Assembly: GCA_018873225.1 (NCBI GenBank)
Contig: JAEILZ010000005.1
Location: 868,001 to 932,000, forward strand
Origin: [Phialemoniopsis] sp. UDSM-2020
Taxonomy: Eukaryota > Ascomycota > Sordariomycetes > Thyridiales > Thyridiaceae
Reading direction: 5' to 3'
DNA length: 64,000 nt
Shown: piece by piece, positions 10,370 to 20,840 of the stretch
Numbering within the stretch: position 1 is the first letter of the stretch
How the letters are laid out: each line of letters opens with the position of its first letter
The notes under the pieces: generated by a model
Databases searched by the model: none
Told to the model about the DNA's origin: nothing
Seen by the model: only the letters and a program-made list of their open reading frames with translations
Made by a program: the position numbers and the translations under genes

Positions 10370-11227
10370 ATGGACAGTCCAGGTACGAATTGAGCTGGCA
10401 CCCTGCCACAGATGCAGGCCATCAGGAAAGACCATGTTTTTTCTGGCATGTGATCGACGGCGATGTCAACACAGAGAACGCTGACACGCAATTTTTCAGA
10501 GCAAAACATTCAAGCAGTCCTTGAGGCTCTGTGTCAAGGTACACCGGCCGAGCAGACCGACGCCATCAACACTTACTTTCTTCCCGACGCCGCCTTCCAG
10601 CATCCATTTTGCCGGGTTCCGGCCTTCTCCCAGCTGCCGTTTGGCCTGTTCCCTGACATCAACTCACGATGGCTCTTGCTCATGATCTATCGGTGGTATC
10701 GTATTCTGAGCCCTAACATCGATTTCCACATAGATTCGTGCGGTAAGTGCTGATCAGTCAATGTGCTGCGATTCCGAGCCACCGCTGTCCACAGGTGTTT
10801 GCTTTCTGACCAAGGGGACTGGGTAGCGTTCGACAAGCACAAAAAGACCCTATATCTCAACCTACGTCAGACTTTCGCCATTTGGTTCATACCCTTCTAC
10901 GTCGCCCGCGTCCGCCTGGTGACCGTCTTGCACTTGGAGCACCTGGACAAGCGCACCGCCGCGAATGACTTGAGCGCCCCCGTCGGCGGCCGCCTTATCG
11001 CGGGCGACGAGGACAGCAGGAAGCGCTACTATATCGCCGAGCAGGACGACCATTACCAAGTCAACGACTTTGTCAAGTTTGTGGCTCCTGGCTTTGGACC
11101 CCTGCTCTGCAGTTTGTGGCAAGTTGTGAGCACCGTGGTCTGCGTGCTGGGTGTATGGGCTCTCATGCCCGTGTATGCTGCGCTCGAGAGGAAGCCCAGG
11201 TGGAAGGCTGTTATCAGTGGCCGCTGA
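10370..11227 (+). CDS. SigF-like NTF2-like domain protein with C-terminal membrane segment
   Basis: Three exons: 10370-10382 (13 nt, coding MDSP), 10500-10742 and 10827-11227, giving 218 residues. The protein matches a fungal family annotated as SigF-like NTF2-like: YFLPDAAFQHPFCRV, then WLLLMIYRWYRILSP, then the second half TLYLNLRQTFAIWFIPFY and a DDHYQVNDFVKFV stretch. The end is a hydrophobic segment (LWQVVSTVVCVLGVWALMPVY), so it is probably tail-anchored or a monotopic membrane protein. Biochemical role unknown. The tiny first exon is supported by a CTGAC branch point and TTTTTCAG acceptor, and it gives the family N-terminus; using ATG 10463 instead would add non-homologous residues. 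The second intron ends at the AG after GACTGGGT, which restores the conserved AFD motif. Confidence 0.75.
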
Positions 11228-11490
11228 ATGGCATGGCATGTATTCATACGGCCACTTTCTGCGGCCTACCTGATTCCGGGAAAATATTCTTGTTATTGAA
11301 GTGAGCTTCCGGTAGGAAAAAGTGCAGGCGCGTTGGTGATGATGGGTACTTCAGTTCAACAGTCTGGTCATAGAGCGGCGTCAAATGACTCGGAAAGTTG
11401 TACATTAAGACCTTTATAGCTAGAAAAGTACAATCAGACATGCTTTTGTTGCCGATAGGCTTTGTCCAATACTCGATGAGCTGCACTTGT

Positions 11491-13548
11491 TCACCACAGC
11501 ATGCCCTTGGTCTGCTCCCTCTCACTAAGCCGGTGATTCTTCATCAGCAGCACCCACAAAATCGGACCCGCCAACGCCGCAAGCGACGCGATGAGCATGA
11601 TCTTCTGCGTCTCGCCATACGCCTTGACGATGGCCATCCTCTCCGGGCTGCCCCACTCGTAGCTCAGCTGCGTCGGCAGGCTACCGTAGATCAGCGTAGC
11701 GTTGGCCTTGAGCTCGTCCGGCAGGTACGCCGCGAGCTTCTGCGGCATGAGGTTGGTCCAGATGGCGCCGCTGATGGAGCTGCCGATGGAGCCGCCGACG
11801 CTCGTGACGAGGGCGAGCATGGCCATGCCGACGGCGACGTCGCGGTGGGGGATCGAGGCCATGACGGCGATCTGCTCGACCATGACGAGGGTGCCGCCCG
11901 CCAGCGAGCCGAAGACCTCGCACATGATGACGAGGCCGATGTGCGTGCCGGGCATGCGGAACTTGATCATGAGGCCGGTCATGAGGATCTGGAGGGGTAC
12001 GGCGGCCATTCCTAGCCACTAATGGGACGGACATGGTTAGTCACTCGTTCTCTTTGAGGATGGTGGATCGGCGTGATTGGTGAAGGCTGTGAGACTTACC
12101 TTGTAACGGTCACTGACACGCATCAGACTAGTCCAGGGGTTAGCAATGACCAAGACAACCCTTCTGATGGGTACTTACAGTCCGCAAATGGGTCCCCAGC
12201 CGCAGGAGACAATGTTGAAGATGTTCAGGATGTAGCCTGCCTTGGAGACACTGACGTTGTAGACAACCTGCAGGTACGAAGAGAACTGTAGCTTGTAGCA
12301 ACTGGTTGGGGTTAGCATCCTGGGCGGACGTGCGCGTATCGCCAAAAGGGTCTTACTAGAAGCTGATCCACATGTTTCCTCCCAGAAGACAAGCTACTAG
12401 GACAGTCCTGTTCTTAAACAATTCGAAGGGAATGAAGGACTTTGGGGCGATGTATTTCTCATAGAACGGGAACGCGATGAGAAATACCACTCCGAGGACG
12501 ATCATGGCGATGACACGGGGCTCTTGCCACTTGTGTGCTTGGTAGCCGGCGAGACTGAACGGCAGCAGCAACAGCGAGAAGCCGGCGACGATCAGCAGCA
12601 TCCCGGCGACATCGAGTTCGATGACCCAGTACTTGATGGAGCCCCAGGCGCTCCGCTCGGACTTCTTCTTGATATAGAGGCCCTGCTTCTTGGCACGGCG
12701 CATCTGGATCGTGAAGATGGCGATCAACGGCGCGCACATGACGGGCGTGATGATGGTGAAGGCACCGTAGCCCCAGCGCCAGGTGCTGCCCTCTAGGAAC
12801 GCCTGGGCGGCAGATGGGCCGGCAAAGGTGTTGGAGATGTAAGGCGTCGACGAGAAACCGTATAGGATCATGCGGTTGGTCAGCGAGGTTGTGTCGGCCA
12901 TGAAGATATTGAGCACGTAACCGATGCCGTTCATGCCGGTCCAGAAGAAGACTTGGGCGGCCGCGTAGGTTTCGACGTTGGTACAACTCGCCATGAGGAT
13001 AAGCGCTGGCAGTCCATCCCGTTAGTTTCGACCTCTAGGTTGTTGTTCACAAGTCTGCGAGCATACCTATGACGACAGCCACCAGCATGATGACCAAGCC
13101 CTGAGTTCGACCGACGACATCGATGATCCGGGCTAGGGGCAGTTTGCTGACACCAGCGACAATGTTCGAAACGATACCCGTGGCGGCCATGAGACCGTGG
13201 AGACCAAAGTCACTGACAACATAGGGGAGCAGCGAGTTGGAAATTTGTTGCTGAAGCGAATCCGTGAAGAACATAAGCCAGATACTGTATCCGGTGTTAG
13301 TACTATCAATATCTTGATGTTGATGGAAGCACACACAAGATGTAGGCTGCAATCAACCAAGGCCTCGTCCAAGTCTGCGTCAGAGCCTCAATCTTCTCAA
13401 CACCCGCTAGGCCACCGGTGTTGGAGTCGACGGAGCTCGATTCATGCGACTTGGTATCGAACTCCTGGCCTTTCTCCTGGTTCGACGACTGCACATTTTC
13501 AGCAGTCGCGATTTCCGCATCCTGCGTCGTAGGATTGCGGTTGGCCAT
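11491..13548 (-). CDS. Siderophore-iron transporter (MFS, SIT family)
   Basis: Six exons on the minus strand: 13337-13548, 13067-13284, 12357-13005, 12179-12301, 12100-12127 and 11491-12018, giving 585 residues with every phase closing. Family landmarks of MirB/Sit1-like ferric-siderophore importers: a charged N-terminal tail, WLMFFTDSLQQQ in the first membrane segment, ASCTNVETYAAAQVFFW, ADTTSLTNR, then FSSYLQVVYNVSVSKAGYI and CEVFGSLAGGTLVMVEQIAVM. About 14 hydrophobic segments are visible. It should import an Fe(III)-siderophore complex through the plasma membrane by proton symport. Exon 5 is only 28 nt. No siderophore NRPS lies in the window, so it may serve scavenged siderophores. Upstream, a tandem GATAAGATAA could be a site for the SreA-type iron repressor. 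Confidence 0.92.
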
Positions 13549-13900
13549 GGCTGCGTTCTTGTTTGGAGGTTCAAAGCCGTCAAGAAGATTCGCAAAGACG
13601 AGTGCAGTTGCTGTCTGACCGTGAGCTAAAGAGGAAACGGATCAACAGTCACATCGTGAGAGACGAGGGTCTCCTTAAGAACGACCAAGATGTGGGCATA
13701 CAGCAAGCTTTATGTCAAGGGAACATCGTGGGACTGGCGCCATCACGTTTTGGGACGGACGCGTGTGTTCAAGGCACAGATCTTTCCAAACCAGGTAACA
13801 TGCCCCGAATGTCGCAACAGGGCGACAGGCAGTTTCAGCCAATATCAGGGCCTGAATCGTCCAGTGTGGATAGAGTGTAAAATTGTCAGATGTTTAGATT

Positions 13901-13910
13901 GATAAGATAA
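13901..13910 (+). promoter_or_regulatory. Tandem GATA site upstream of siderophore transporter
   Basis: GATAAGATAA lies about 350 bp upstream of the transporter ATG. Fungal iron-responsive GATA repressors (SreA, Sre, Urbs1) bind (A)TCWGATAA or paired GATA motifs in such promoters. Position and gene context fit, but binding is inferred. Confidence 0.35.
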
Positions 13911-14230
13911 AAAAGATTGCCAGGGACTAGTTAGTGGTGCCATAGGAGTCTTGATCCCTGCCAGGACTTGGCCTTGGTCGGGAGAAAGACTACTTGTAAT
14001 CGTTCACCCCTACTAGCGTCTTGGCACTTTTATTTGAAGAATCAGAAGACTTCTCCTTACAAAAAGTATATCAATTTGAAGCTCTGAATTCAGGCTTTCA
14101 AGTGATGCTTTTCACCTGGAGATACCTTAGGGTTAGTGGTTATTTGAGATGTCGACTTTTGGTGGAGTGGCCCCGGTTTAGTGACTTGCAGGGGGGTCTT
14201 GTGGGTGGAAGGCTTTGGTGGTCGGGAGGT

Positions 14231-14280
14231 ATTGACCAGGGGGTGAACGAATTGCCAACCAGGGAGTGAACGATTATCCA
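14231..14280 (+). repeat. Two abutting imperfect 23-bp repeats
   Basis: The unit starting ACCAGGGGGTGAACGA occurs at 14235-14257 and again immediately after at 14258-14280, with 19 of 23 positions identical. A third, inverted copy lies about 75 bp to the right. Confidence 0.6.
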
Positions 14281-14353
14281 TTCTCCTTGGTCGGTGATGT
14301 GCCACAATCCGGCATATTTCTGCATAAGGACCGGTGACGAATCAGCACGAGAG

Positions 14354-14380
14354 GGAATAATCATTTACCCCCTGGTTGAC
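14354..14380 (-). repeat. Inverted third copy of the 23-bp unit
   Basis: On the minus strand this reads GTCAACCAGGGGGTAAATG and then ATTATTCC, matching the second direct copy. Together they form an imperfect hairpin with a loop of about 75 bp. Confidence 0.5.
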
Positions 14381-14983
14381 ACGGCACAAGCCAGGAGCTT
14401 GCCACCGCCGCCTCCGCCAGTGCTACCGGCCGCCGCCAGTGCTAGGACCCATTCCACGGCAACAGCATACAAGAACCGAGTCATAGGTGATGGAGATGAG
14501 TAAGTCAACATTTTGGGTGGGATCATCCATCTACACTGGCCAGTATGGCCAACTTAGCGTTGACAATATAAGAACCAGGGTCGGTGGAAGGATGCGGAGA
14601 AGCTATTTGTGCAGGTCATGGTTACAAGCAGGATGGATCTTGGACAGTATCATCACGCTGGCTAGTATGAACAATCTGGCATACTTGTAGATGGCCAGCT
14701 CGCTCCAAAGATGCCCTGGTGTGGCGATTAATGCAAGCTAAAATGGCGTATTGGGATGTTAGAGCTGGGACTTTTAAACCACATACCGCATTGTAGTACC
14801 AGTACCTCGATTTCTAATGGCAGCAACTCAGTCAGTCACTGTACCTTTCACCGCCGCATGGTTCCAGTAGACAAGTCACAAATTCTTCATCTCTGAATAG
14901 GTGATACAACATGCTCATAGTTGTCCAACACAATGGTCAGAAGAAAAAGGGAAAGGGGAAACCCTATTTCGAGTACAAGAATT

Positions 14984-15371
14984 CTAATCTTCCTCCAACG
15001 CATAATGGTCATCCAAAGCCTTTTGTATCACTGCGTGCCGCGCTGCCTGGTGCTGCATTCTCATCATGTTTCGGTATGCGCTCATCCTGTTCTCAGCCTC
15101 CACTGCGGCGCCAAACGCAATAGCGGACATGGCAATATAACTATCGTAGCCTTGTGAGTACTTTAAGTGCATCGAATTCGATGGGGCTGGCTGCATACGT
15201 TTTGAATTGGATCGTGAAGCCCCTATACAACGGCGATATAGCGTAAACTATGCCGCAAACAACGCAAGTGGCAGAGCCCCATTTGACAATGCCGTAGAGG
15301 GCACCTTTCATTGCCTCCCTTGCAGCCTGATGCGTTTCTGCATCCTTTCCAATCTTATTCGTGTGACGCAT
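14984..15371 (-). CDS. Small conserved fungal membrane protein
   Basis: Two exons on the minus strand: 15199-15371 and 14984-15140, encoding 109 residues. The N-terminal half (AAREAMKGALYGIVKWG, then a hydrophobic stretch and YAISPLYRGFTIQFK) and second half (YIAMSAIAFGAAVEAENR) resemble a small protein conserved across Pezizomycotina that is sometimes mislabelled imidazoleglycerol-phosphate dehydratase. Two hydrophobic segments and an alanine-rich amphipathic N-terminus would suit a mitochondrial or other organelle membrane; this is inference. The splice restores the conserved QFK-[TV]-YI junction. The intron is 58 nt with GTATGC donor. No biochemical function is established to my knowledge. 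Confidence 0.7.
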
Positions 15372-17742
15372 TGTGCTGGTGGTTACTAATAAGCCTTGCT
15401 GGAGTGAATTGAAGAATGCGATGGAAAATAATCACTGACAGAGAGAAATTGTCAGCGCGCAAATATAAAGGGGCAGCGCAGTTGAATGGCGAATCTGACA
15501 AATTTACTACAAGAAAGTATCGGAACAGGACTTTCGGGATGTGCTTCACTGGTCTAAACGTTGAGAGGTTGATGCCTCGGGCAAATATTCCCATCTAGGC
15601 AAGGGCCTCGAACATATGGGGCACCAAACGCTTGACCCGGTCACTCTGTAAAACTGCTTTTGTATACTATCGCCATAATAGGAAGGTTATCACGACCGCC
15701 CTGGCCCTAGAATGTAGACCCTTGATATGTAGAATGCTGCTGTTCAGCTATTTTGGAAAAAGCCTGTTCTGGCAGTCCCATTGATTTGTCCCTTACTTCC
15801 TGGTCTAGATTGGTCTCGCGAGGTTTAGCCGGCGCGGTTTGTATTGACGACTCCTGAGAACTAGGTTACTTCTCGCGAGAACACTTGGGCTTGTGGGAAA
15901 TATCAGTCAGAAGATGATGAAAGCTCGGCGAACGATTGAAGCATGGTTAAGTTAGTTATTCGTACCCACAACAAACAGACATGTGTCCGCTGTCATTCGC
16001 ACGCACAATTGCAGAGCAATGGCTTTGAAGTCGCAGTGAAGGTGTCATCATCGTCAGCGTTTGGCAGGTGAGGAAGTAGCTACACTGCTTCAAGGTAACC
16101 TCGCTCCGATCTCAGAACACATCGTGTATCTGCAGTGCAAGCAAATGCTTCGGTGCCGTTATCTGCTGAGACTGCATCAACCCACAAGCTAATATCCAAA
16201 ATGACAGCCATGGCCCAGTCTCGCAACTGTAGGACTTACCCGGCCATCTCTGGCGCTTCCCTAGCATTCTTCTGCACGTGGTGCAAAGGGGTAGGCGCTA
16301 TGTGTGAAGGCCGACCTGTAACTACGTTCGGTGTCTTTGCGAATGAGCTACGAGACCCGCTGTTGGGTGTGCATCCTGGTTCGGCGACCCCAACTGCCCG
16401 GTGCATAGCTTTCATGAGCCGTGGATTAAGATCTGTCGAGATGTCGCCACCATAAAGTATACCAAAGGAACTTCCCCCAGCTGAACTTGCACATGAATCC
16501 TTATTACTTGTCACTGCGTCCCTTCAGTACGACATAACGCATGACTGTTGAAGCGTGCCTTGGCCCAGGAAACCCCGCTTTCCTATTCCCCTTCTGGAAG
16601 GAAACCGCGAGTATGCTTAAGCTATATGGGTCTGACTTTCGGCCCTCCCTAGGCATAATAACCATAACGGTAGGCCAAATAGTGGGCCCTAGCATTACAC
16701 AATCTCGCGAGTTACGGATATTTTATGGGTACTGCGCCCCAATTGCACTGCTTAAATCCACCTTGACTCGTGAACCATCGAGGCCATTCATTATTGAACG
16801 GCCAGTCCGGCGATTACGAAGGATCCCGTCAAAACCCGTCGTGCGCAATAGGGGTGCAACATCTCCGCGGATCATAGAATGGTTTGTTCTTGTTGAGCGA
16901 GCTCAGATCAATCGCGGCCTTATATTGCACCTGACTTCCACAAATCTTGATGTGATCTTATTTTGAGATGTCCCTTTGCAAGACTATCATACTCTCTTTC
17001 CGAAGTCAGTTACAATGCTAGCTCAATGTTCACAAATCACTCGCCGTACGGTGCTTCATTCTCCCAAGCTTTTTCGAAGACAGCATTCATCAGCAGGTGC
17101 GGCGACAGAGGCTTATCGCCGGGCATACTCCATGCCCGCCGTCTGGGGGCCACGTCTGAAGGGTGCTGCATTTCAGATGGTGACGTACGTATATCTTTAT
17201 TTCCATTCCAATATGAGAACGAAGCTGACCAAATATAGAGGTGTGCCTGCGTTCTGTGCATGCCTTTTTTGGCCATGGCCAACATGGGAACTTGGTTTAG
17301 CCTGGGGCCTACCTGCTTTCTGACCCTCGCCGCTCAGCACGGGGGCAAGCGCCATGTAGATGGCGTTTGAGTAACAGCAAATTATTGTATATTACATGCG
17401 TGATGGAAGAAAAGAGCCTGGACGAGGTTTTAGACACATCTCCGTGGGTAACTATGGTCTTGTGTTGTGATGTTGGCCAATATTTACCAATGAATACACA
17501 TGATGAACCTTTCAAGGGTTATCAACTCTGCCACACCACCACATTCATCTTCGGAAAACGTCCTCGGGGCACAAACTTTTCAAAAAGGAGCACTTAAGTC
17601 TCACTCGCTTCTTTTGCCTCGGATTTACAAGAGGCGCCTACGGTTCCAGTCGTTTGGACGCCTTTCGGAACGACATTAATCTAGAATCGCGTTGCCGCGC
17701 TAACACGGGGCCTCGCCCCGCGGGCCCCCTTGTAGGGACCTA

Positions 17743-17845
17743 CACGTGAGGCCAAAGAAAAAGAGCTTCTTTCATCCTCTGGCGTACGGACCACCCCTCA
17801 GGATCACGTGAGGCTCAAGGAAGAGCTTCTTCTTAATCCTCTGGC
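17743..17845 (+). repeat. Duplicated 41-bp element starting with a CACGTG E-box
   Basis: Copies at 17743-17783 and 17805-17845 both begin CACGTGAGGC, contain AAGAGCTTCTT and end ATCCTCTGGC. They lie 62 bp apart in the promoter of the Zn2Cys6 gene. CACGTG is the core bound by bHLH factors. Confidence 0.6.
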
Positions 17846-17893
17846 TGGTCGCACGAACCATCTCCAAAATTGCGGGCGAAAACGACCCCAAGG

Positions 17894-17906
17894 CGGTGAG
17901 GAGCGG
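17894..17906 (+). promoter_or_regulatory. CGG-N7-CGG site upstream of first Zn2Cys6 regulator
   Basis: CGGTGAGGAGCGG, about 150 bp upstream of the ATG. It has the same CGG spacing as sites in the GH78/transporter divergent region and in the promoter of the second regulator. Direct CGG repeats are typical Zn2Cys6 targets. Confidence 0.4.
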
Positions 17907-18056
17907 CAGACTATGGTCACCTTTTTCGGGCGGGAAATGACTCTTTCGTTCCGAAAGGCACCTGACTCGTTTGACGTGGCCAAAACTTAATGAATACTTC
18001 TCACAACACTCACGTCCTCTCGTTGCATTTACTAAGTGGCTCTTTCAGCTACCGCC

Positions 18057-20092
18057 ATGGGAAAGGCACCTCTCACTGACAATTGCCATACATGCCGTGC
18101 CCGGCATGTCAAGTGCGACAAAACACGCCCAGTATGTACCCGGTGCCTCAAAGGTGGTTACACTTGCGCGGGTTACGAAGCCGTGCTTCGCATGCAGAAT
18201 CATGCGGTCGTCGCGGGCCTTGAACCTGGATCCTCTCGCCTTGCCAAGGTTGAGTCCGCATCGTCGCTTTCACATCATCTGGCAAATGTGAATACCAGAA
18301 GGATTCGCAATCGACGAAAAGGCGACCAGGCGCGCGTATGCGAAGTTACCAAAGTGGAGGACCAAGTCATACCCGAGCTCGCGTCTAGTAGTACCGGCAG
18401 GTCTAACTATATAGGCCAATATACGATCCCACCGGCAATGAGTCTGACTGCGTTCATGGAGGACATCTCCTTCTCCTATTTCTTCCACTCCTACGCCTGG
18501 ATCAACATGCAAAGCATTTTGCTCCAGGACACGGCTATGCACAGCCATCTGACAAGCGACGCTATGGCTCTAGACAGCCTGCGAGCCCTGTCATACGGTC
18601 TTTTCGGCAGGGACCATCGCATAGACAAAATGAGGCAGTCGAGCATCAGGTTCTACACCTCGACGCTAAGGTCGTTGCAGGCTAAGCTATACAGTGCGTC
18701 CAAAGCGGACCTCGCTGAGCTTATCCGACCTATTGCTATTATGGGCTCATACGCTGTAAGATTAGTCTTTTACAGAAAATTCTATGTATACAAATAGGTA
18801 TTAACATTAAGATTCTAGGTATCAGTTGAGAATGACCTGAGGTTTATCCATAACCAAGGTTTAACACAGATTATCGAGCATTGCGGCCCAGACGCTTTTC
18901 AGTCACCATCACTACTGCCTGTCTTTGAGTCCTGCAGATTAACCTTAGTAAGCCTATACTGATCTATCCATCTTATAAGATCTCAAGCTAATATATTTTA
19001 TTTTAGATTTCGCAGTCTATTATTGCCCGGAAACAGAGTTTCCTACAGCAACCACAGTGGAAGTCTAGGCCTTGGAGGAGATCACCATCACCTAGGCTCA
19101 AGACGCTAAGCAGCAGATTACTCGACATCATGGCTGGGATTCCAACCATCATTGAGGGTGTCTATAGTGTTATGCATGATCGCATTAACTGGGCAAAAAG
19201 CAACTATCGATCACAACGCTTAGAGACTACAGAAACTCTACCTGGATTACTAAGGCAAACTACTAATATGACGGAAGATCTGAGGGCCTGGCTTGCCGAG
19301 TGGGAACGTATAAATCCTGTGGCAGGTCGTAAGCTCATTGACTGGACCTTCTATATAGGTGGGGATGATGCCTACCGCCCGGGTATCGATGGTACGGAGG
19401 GCCCTGATGCCTATACAACAAGTGTGCTATTCAACTTGTTTCCCGATAAAACAGGTGCATACCAGCCGCCAGCAGAGGAAGAAACTTTCATACGAATGCT
19501 TGATATAGCATACTACACCACGGTCCTAATTTGGACGACAAGGTTGACTAAGTGTCTCCGTGCAGCAATCAGATCGTCGACATCCCCGTCATTCTTAAAC
19601 ACCCCCTTTTTCAGCCGCTGTACCTGTTGCAGTTCCTACGCAGCCTCATTATGCCAAACCTTACCGAATCCGAGTGCCAGCACGGAGCCGGCTATTGCCT
19701 GGAACGCCACGGCAGTCAGAATGGCCACCGGCCCCGTCTGTTTCGGTGCTGAGAAGCGGATAGATGGGCCGATGCCGACGCATTCTTTCTCATCTCCGCC
19801 ATTGTCTTCACTCCCAACAGACTCTGAGCGTCTCAATGCGGACATAGCAGTGTTGTTGCCTGGTGACGTTCGCTTCGCTGCTCAATTGCGACTACTCTCA
19901 TGGCTTGTGGATCATCTGCCTACCAGCAGAGCACAGGTCCTAGGTGTTCTGGCTGCCATCGGTCTTGCTCACTGTGCTCATGATGTTCGGCCCACCGAGG
20001 GAATTGCTGCTGTTGCAACAGCAGTTACAAGGGTTCTTCATAGCACAAGTGCTGCTGGCGTTCAGGATCTACTGCTAAGACAGTACAGATAA
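18057..20092 (+). CDS. Zn(II)2Cys6 transcription factor
   Basis: Three exons: 18057-18755, 18819-18947 and 19007-20092, giving 637 residues. The zinc cluster is at residues 10-37 with exact spacing CX2CX6CX6CX2CX6C (CHTCRARHVKC ... CTRC ... C), so it is a DNA-binding regulator acting in the nucleus on CGG triplets. The rest is a helical fungal transcription factor effector region without a named domain I can assign. ATG 18057 has a strong context (gccATGgg). The last exon contains a Ser/Thr/Pro-rich stretch (about residues 440-500) that looks like a linker. It lies next to the GH78 rhamnosidase, convergent with it, and is a candidate regulator of the rhamnoside cluster. Its own promoter has a CGG-N7-CGG site and duplicated E-boxes. 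Confidence 0.88.
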
Positions 20093-20840
20093 GCAGTCTG
20101 GGAGACTCCAACCAATTAAAACATCAGCAGAAAGATCAATAAGGCCCAATGATTGCCATTCAAACAAATAAAATGAGACCTAAAGATTGGAAATTCATAT
20201 CGCCCTACAAACTTCAATTTGCTGGACTTGAGTAGGATATTCGAAGTGGGATGGAGAAAGACAAGAAACTCGGCTGATTCATCAGACGATTCTGCGCCGG
20301 CGTCACAATTTTGACTTCCATGCCAGTTGTATGAGAAGTCAAGTATCCTCGTCGGTGATATATACACACCTACTGAACAGATTTATGACGACACAAGACC
20401 TGACCGTGGCACGGATATATGAAGCGGATGTCACCTTACCAAAAGCACAGAGCGACAGGAAGCCAGTATCAGAGTATGGAGCTTATCCTTTACAATGGCT
20501 TTAATGCAATACAGTTATGGCGGCCGGTGTGAGGCTCCTCAGGACGAAAGCTGGAGCGCCGCCGATATGAGCCAGGCGGAACTGTACGCAGTCGTTCCTG
20601 AAGATTTGCGCCCTCCGTCCGAGGACTTCACTGGGGTGGACCTTGGGAGATTGTACTTTGAGCAAGGAAACAAGCCGCCTTCCGAGGATGCGCACTCAGA
20701 GGCATGGCACCCAAGAGGCCGGCATTGCAGGGGCAGAGGAAGAGGGCGGGGCAGCGACGTGGCCTGGGGCTACCCTCCACACCGGCCGAAGCCTTGAAAT
20801 TCCGTATCTCATGATGGGAGAAGACCGAGCTTTATTTCCA
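20093..20840. other. Convergent intergenic region
   Basis: Lies between the 3' ends of the regulator and the rhamnosidase and should hold both terminators. It contains one 100-codon frame listed separately. Confidence 0.4.
20495..20797 (+). CDS. Doubtful small hypothetical protein
   Basis: An uninterrupted 100-codon frame with an ATG in fair context (acaATGgc). The product is acidic in its first two thirds and ends with an Arg/Gly run (RGRHCRGRGRGRG). No signal peptide, membrane segment or known domain is visible. It ends 44 bp from the rhamnosidase stop, so it could equally be chance open frame or 3' UTR. Confidence 0.2.
   Translation: MALMQYSYGGRCEAPQDESWSAADMSQAELYAVVPEDLRPPSEDFTGVDLGRLYFEQGNKPPSEDAHSEAWHPRGRHCRGRGRGRGSDVAWGYPPHRPKP

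Larger units (their letters stand above)
13549..14983. other. Intergenic region with repeats
   Basis: Promoter of the siderophore transporter plus the 3' side of the small membrane protein. It holds a tandem GATA site and a set of direct and inverted copies of a 23-bp unit, both listed separately. No protein-like frame. Confidence 0.5.
15372..18056. other. Long intergenic region
   Basis: About 2.7 kb without a convincing gene. Several open frames up to about 140 codons (for example 16541-16966) show no known domain and no coherent splice partners. The last 350 bp form the promoter of the regulator at 18057 and hold a 41-bp duplicated E-box element and a CGG-N7-CGG site. Confidence 0.5.

Noticed and set aside
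10463..10753. ATG 10463 as start of the NTF2-like gene
   Set aside because: It lies inside the inferred first intron (branch point and acceptor directly follow); the 13-nt upstream exon gives the family N-terminus.
11491..13548. Siderophore biosynthesis cluster
   Set aside because: Only a transporter is present; no NRPS, ornithine monooxygenase or acyltransferase is visible in the window.
14120..14140. TTAGGGTTAG, telomere-like
   Set aside because: Only one and a half units; not a telomeric array.
16541..16966. A 141-codon plus frame in the long intergenic region
   Set aside because: No recognisable domain or plausible splice partners, and no gene-like codon bias.
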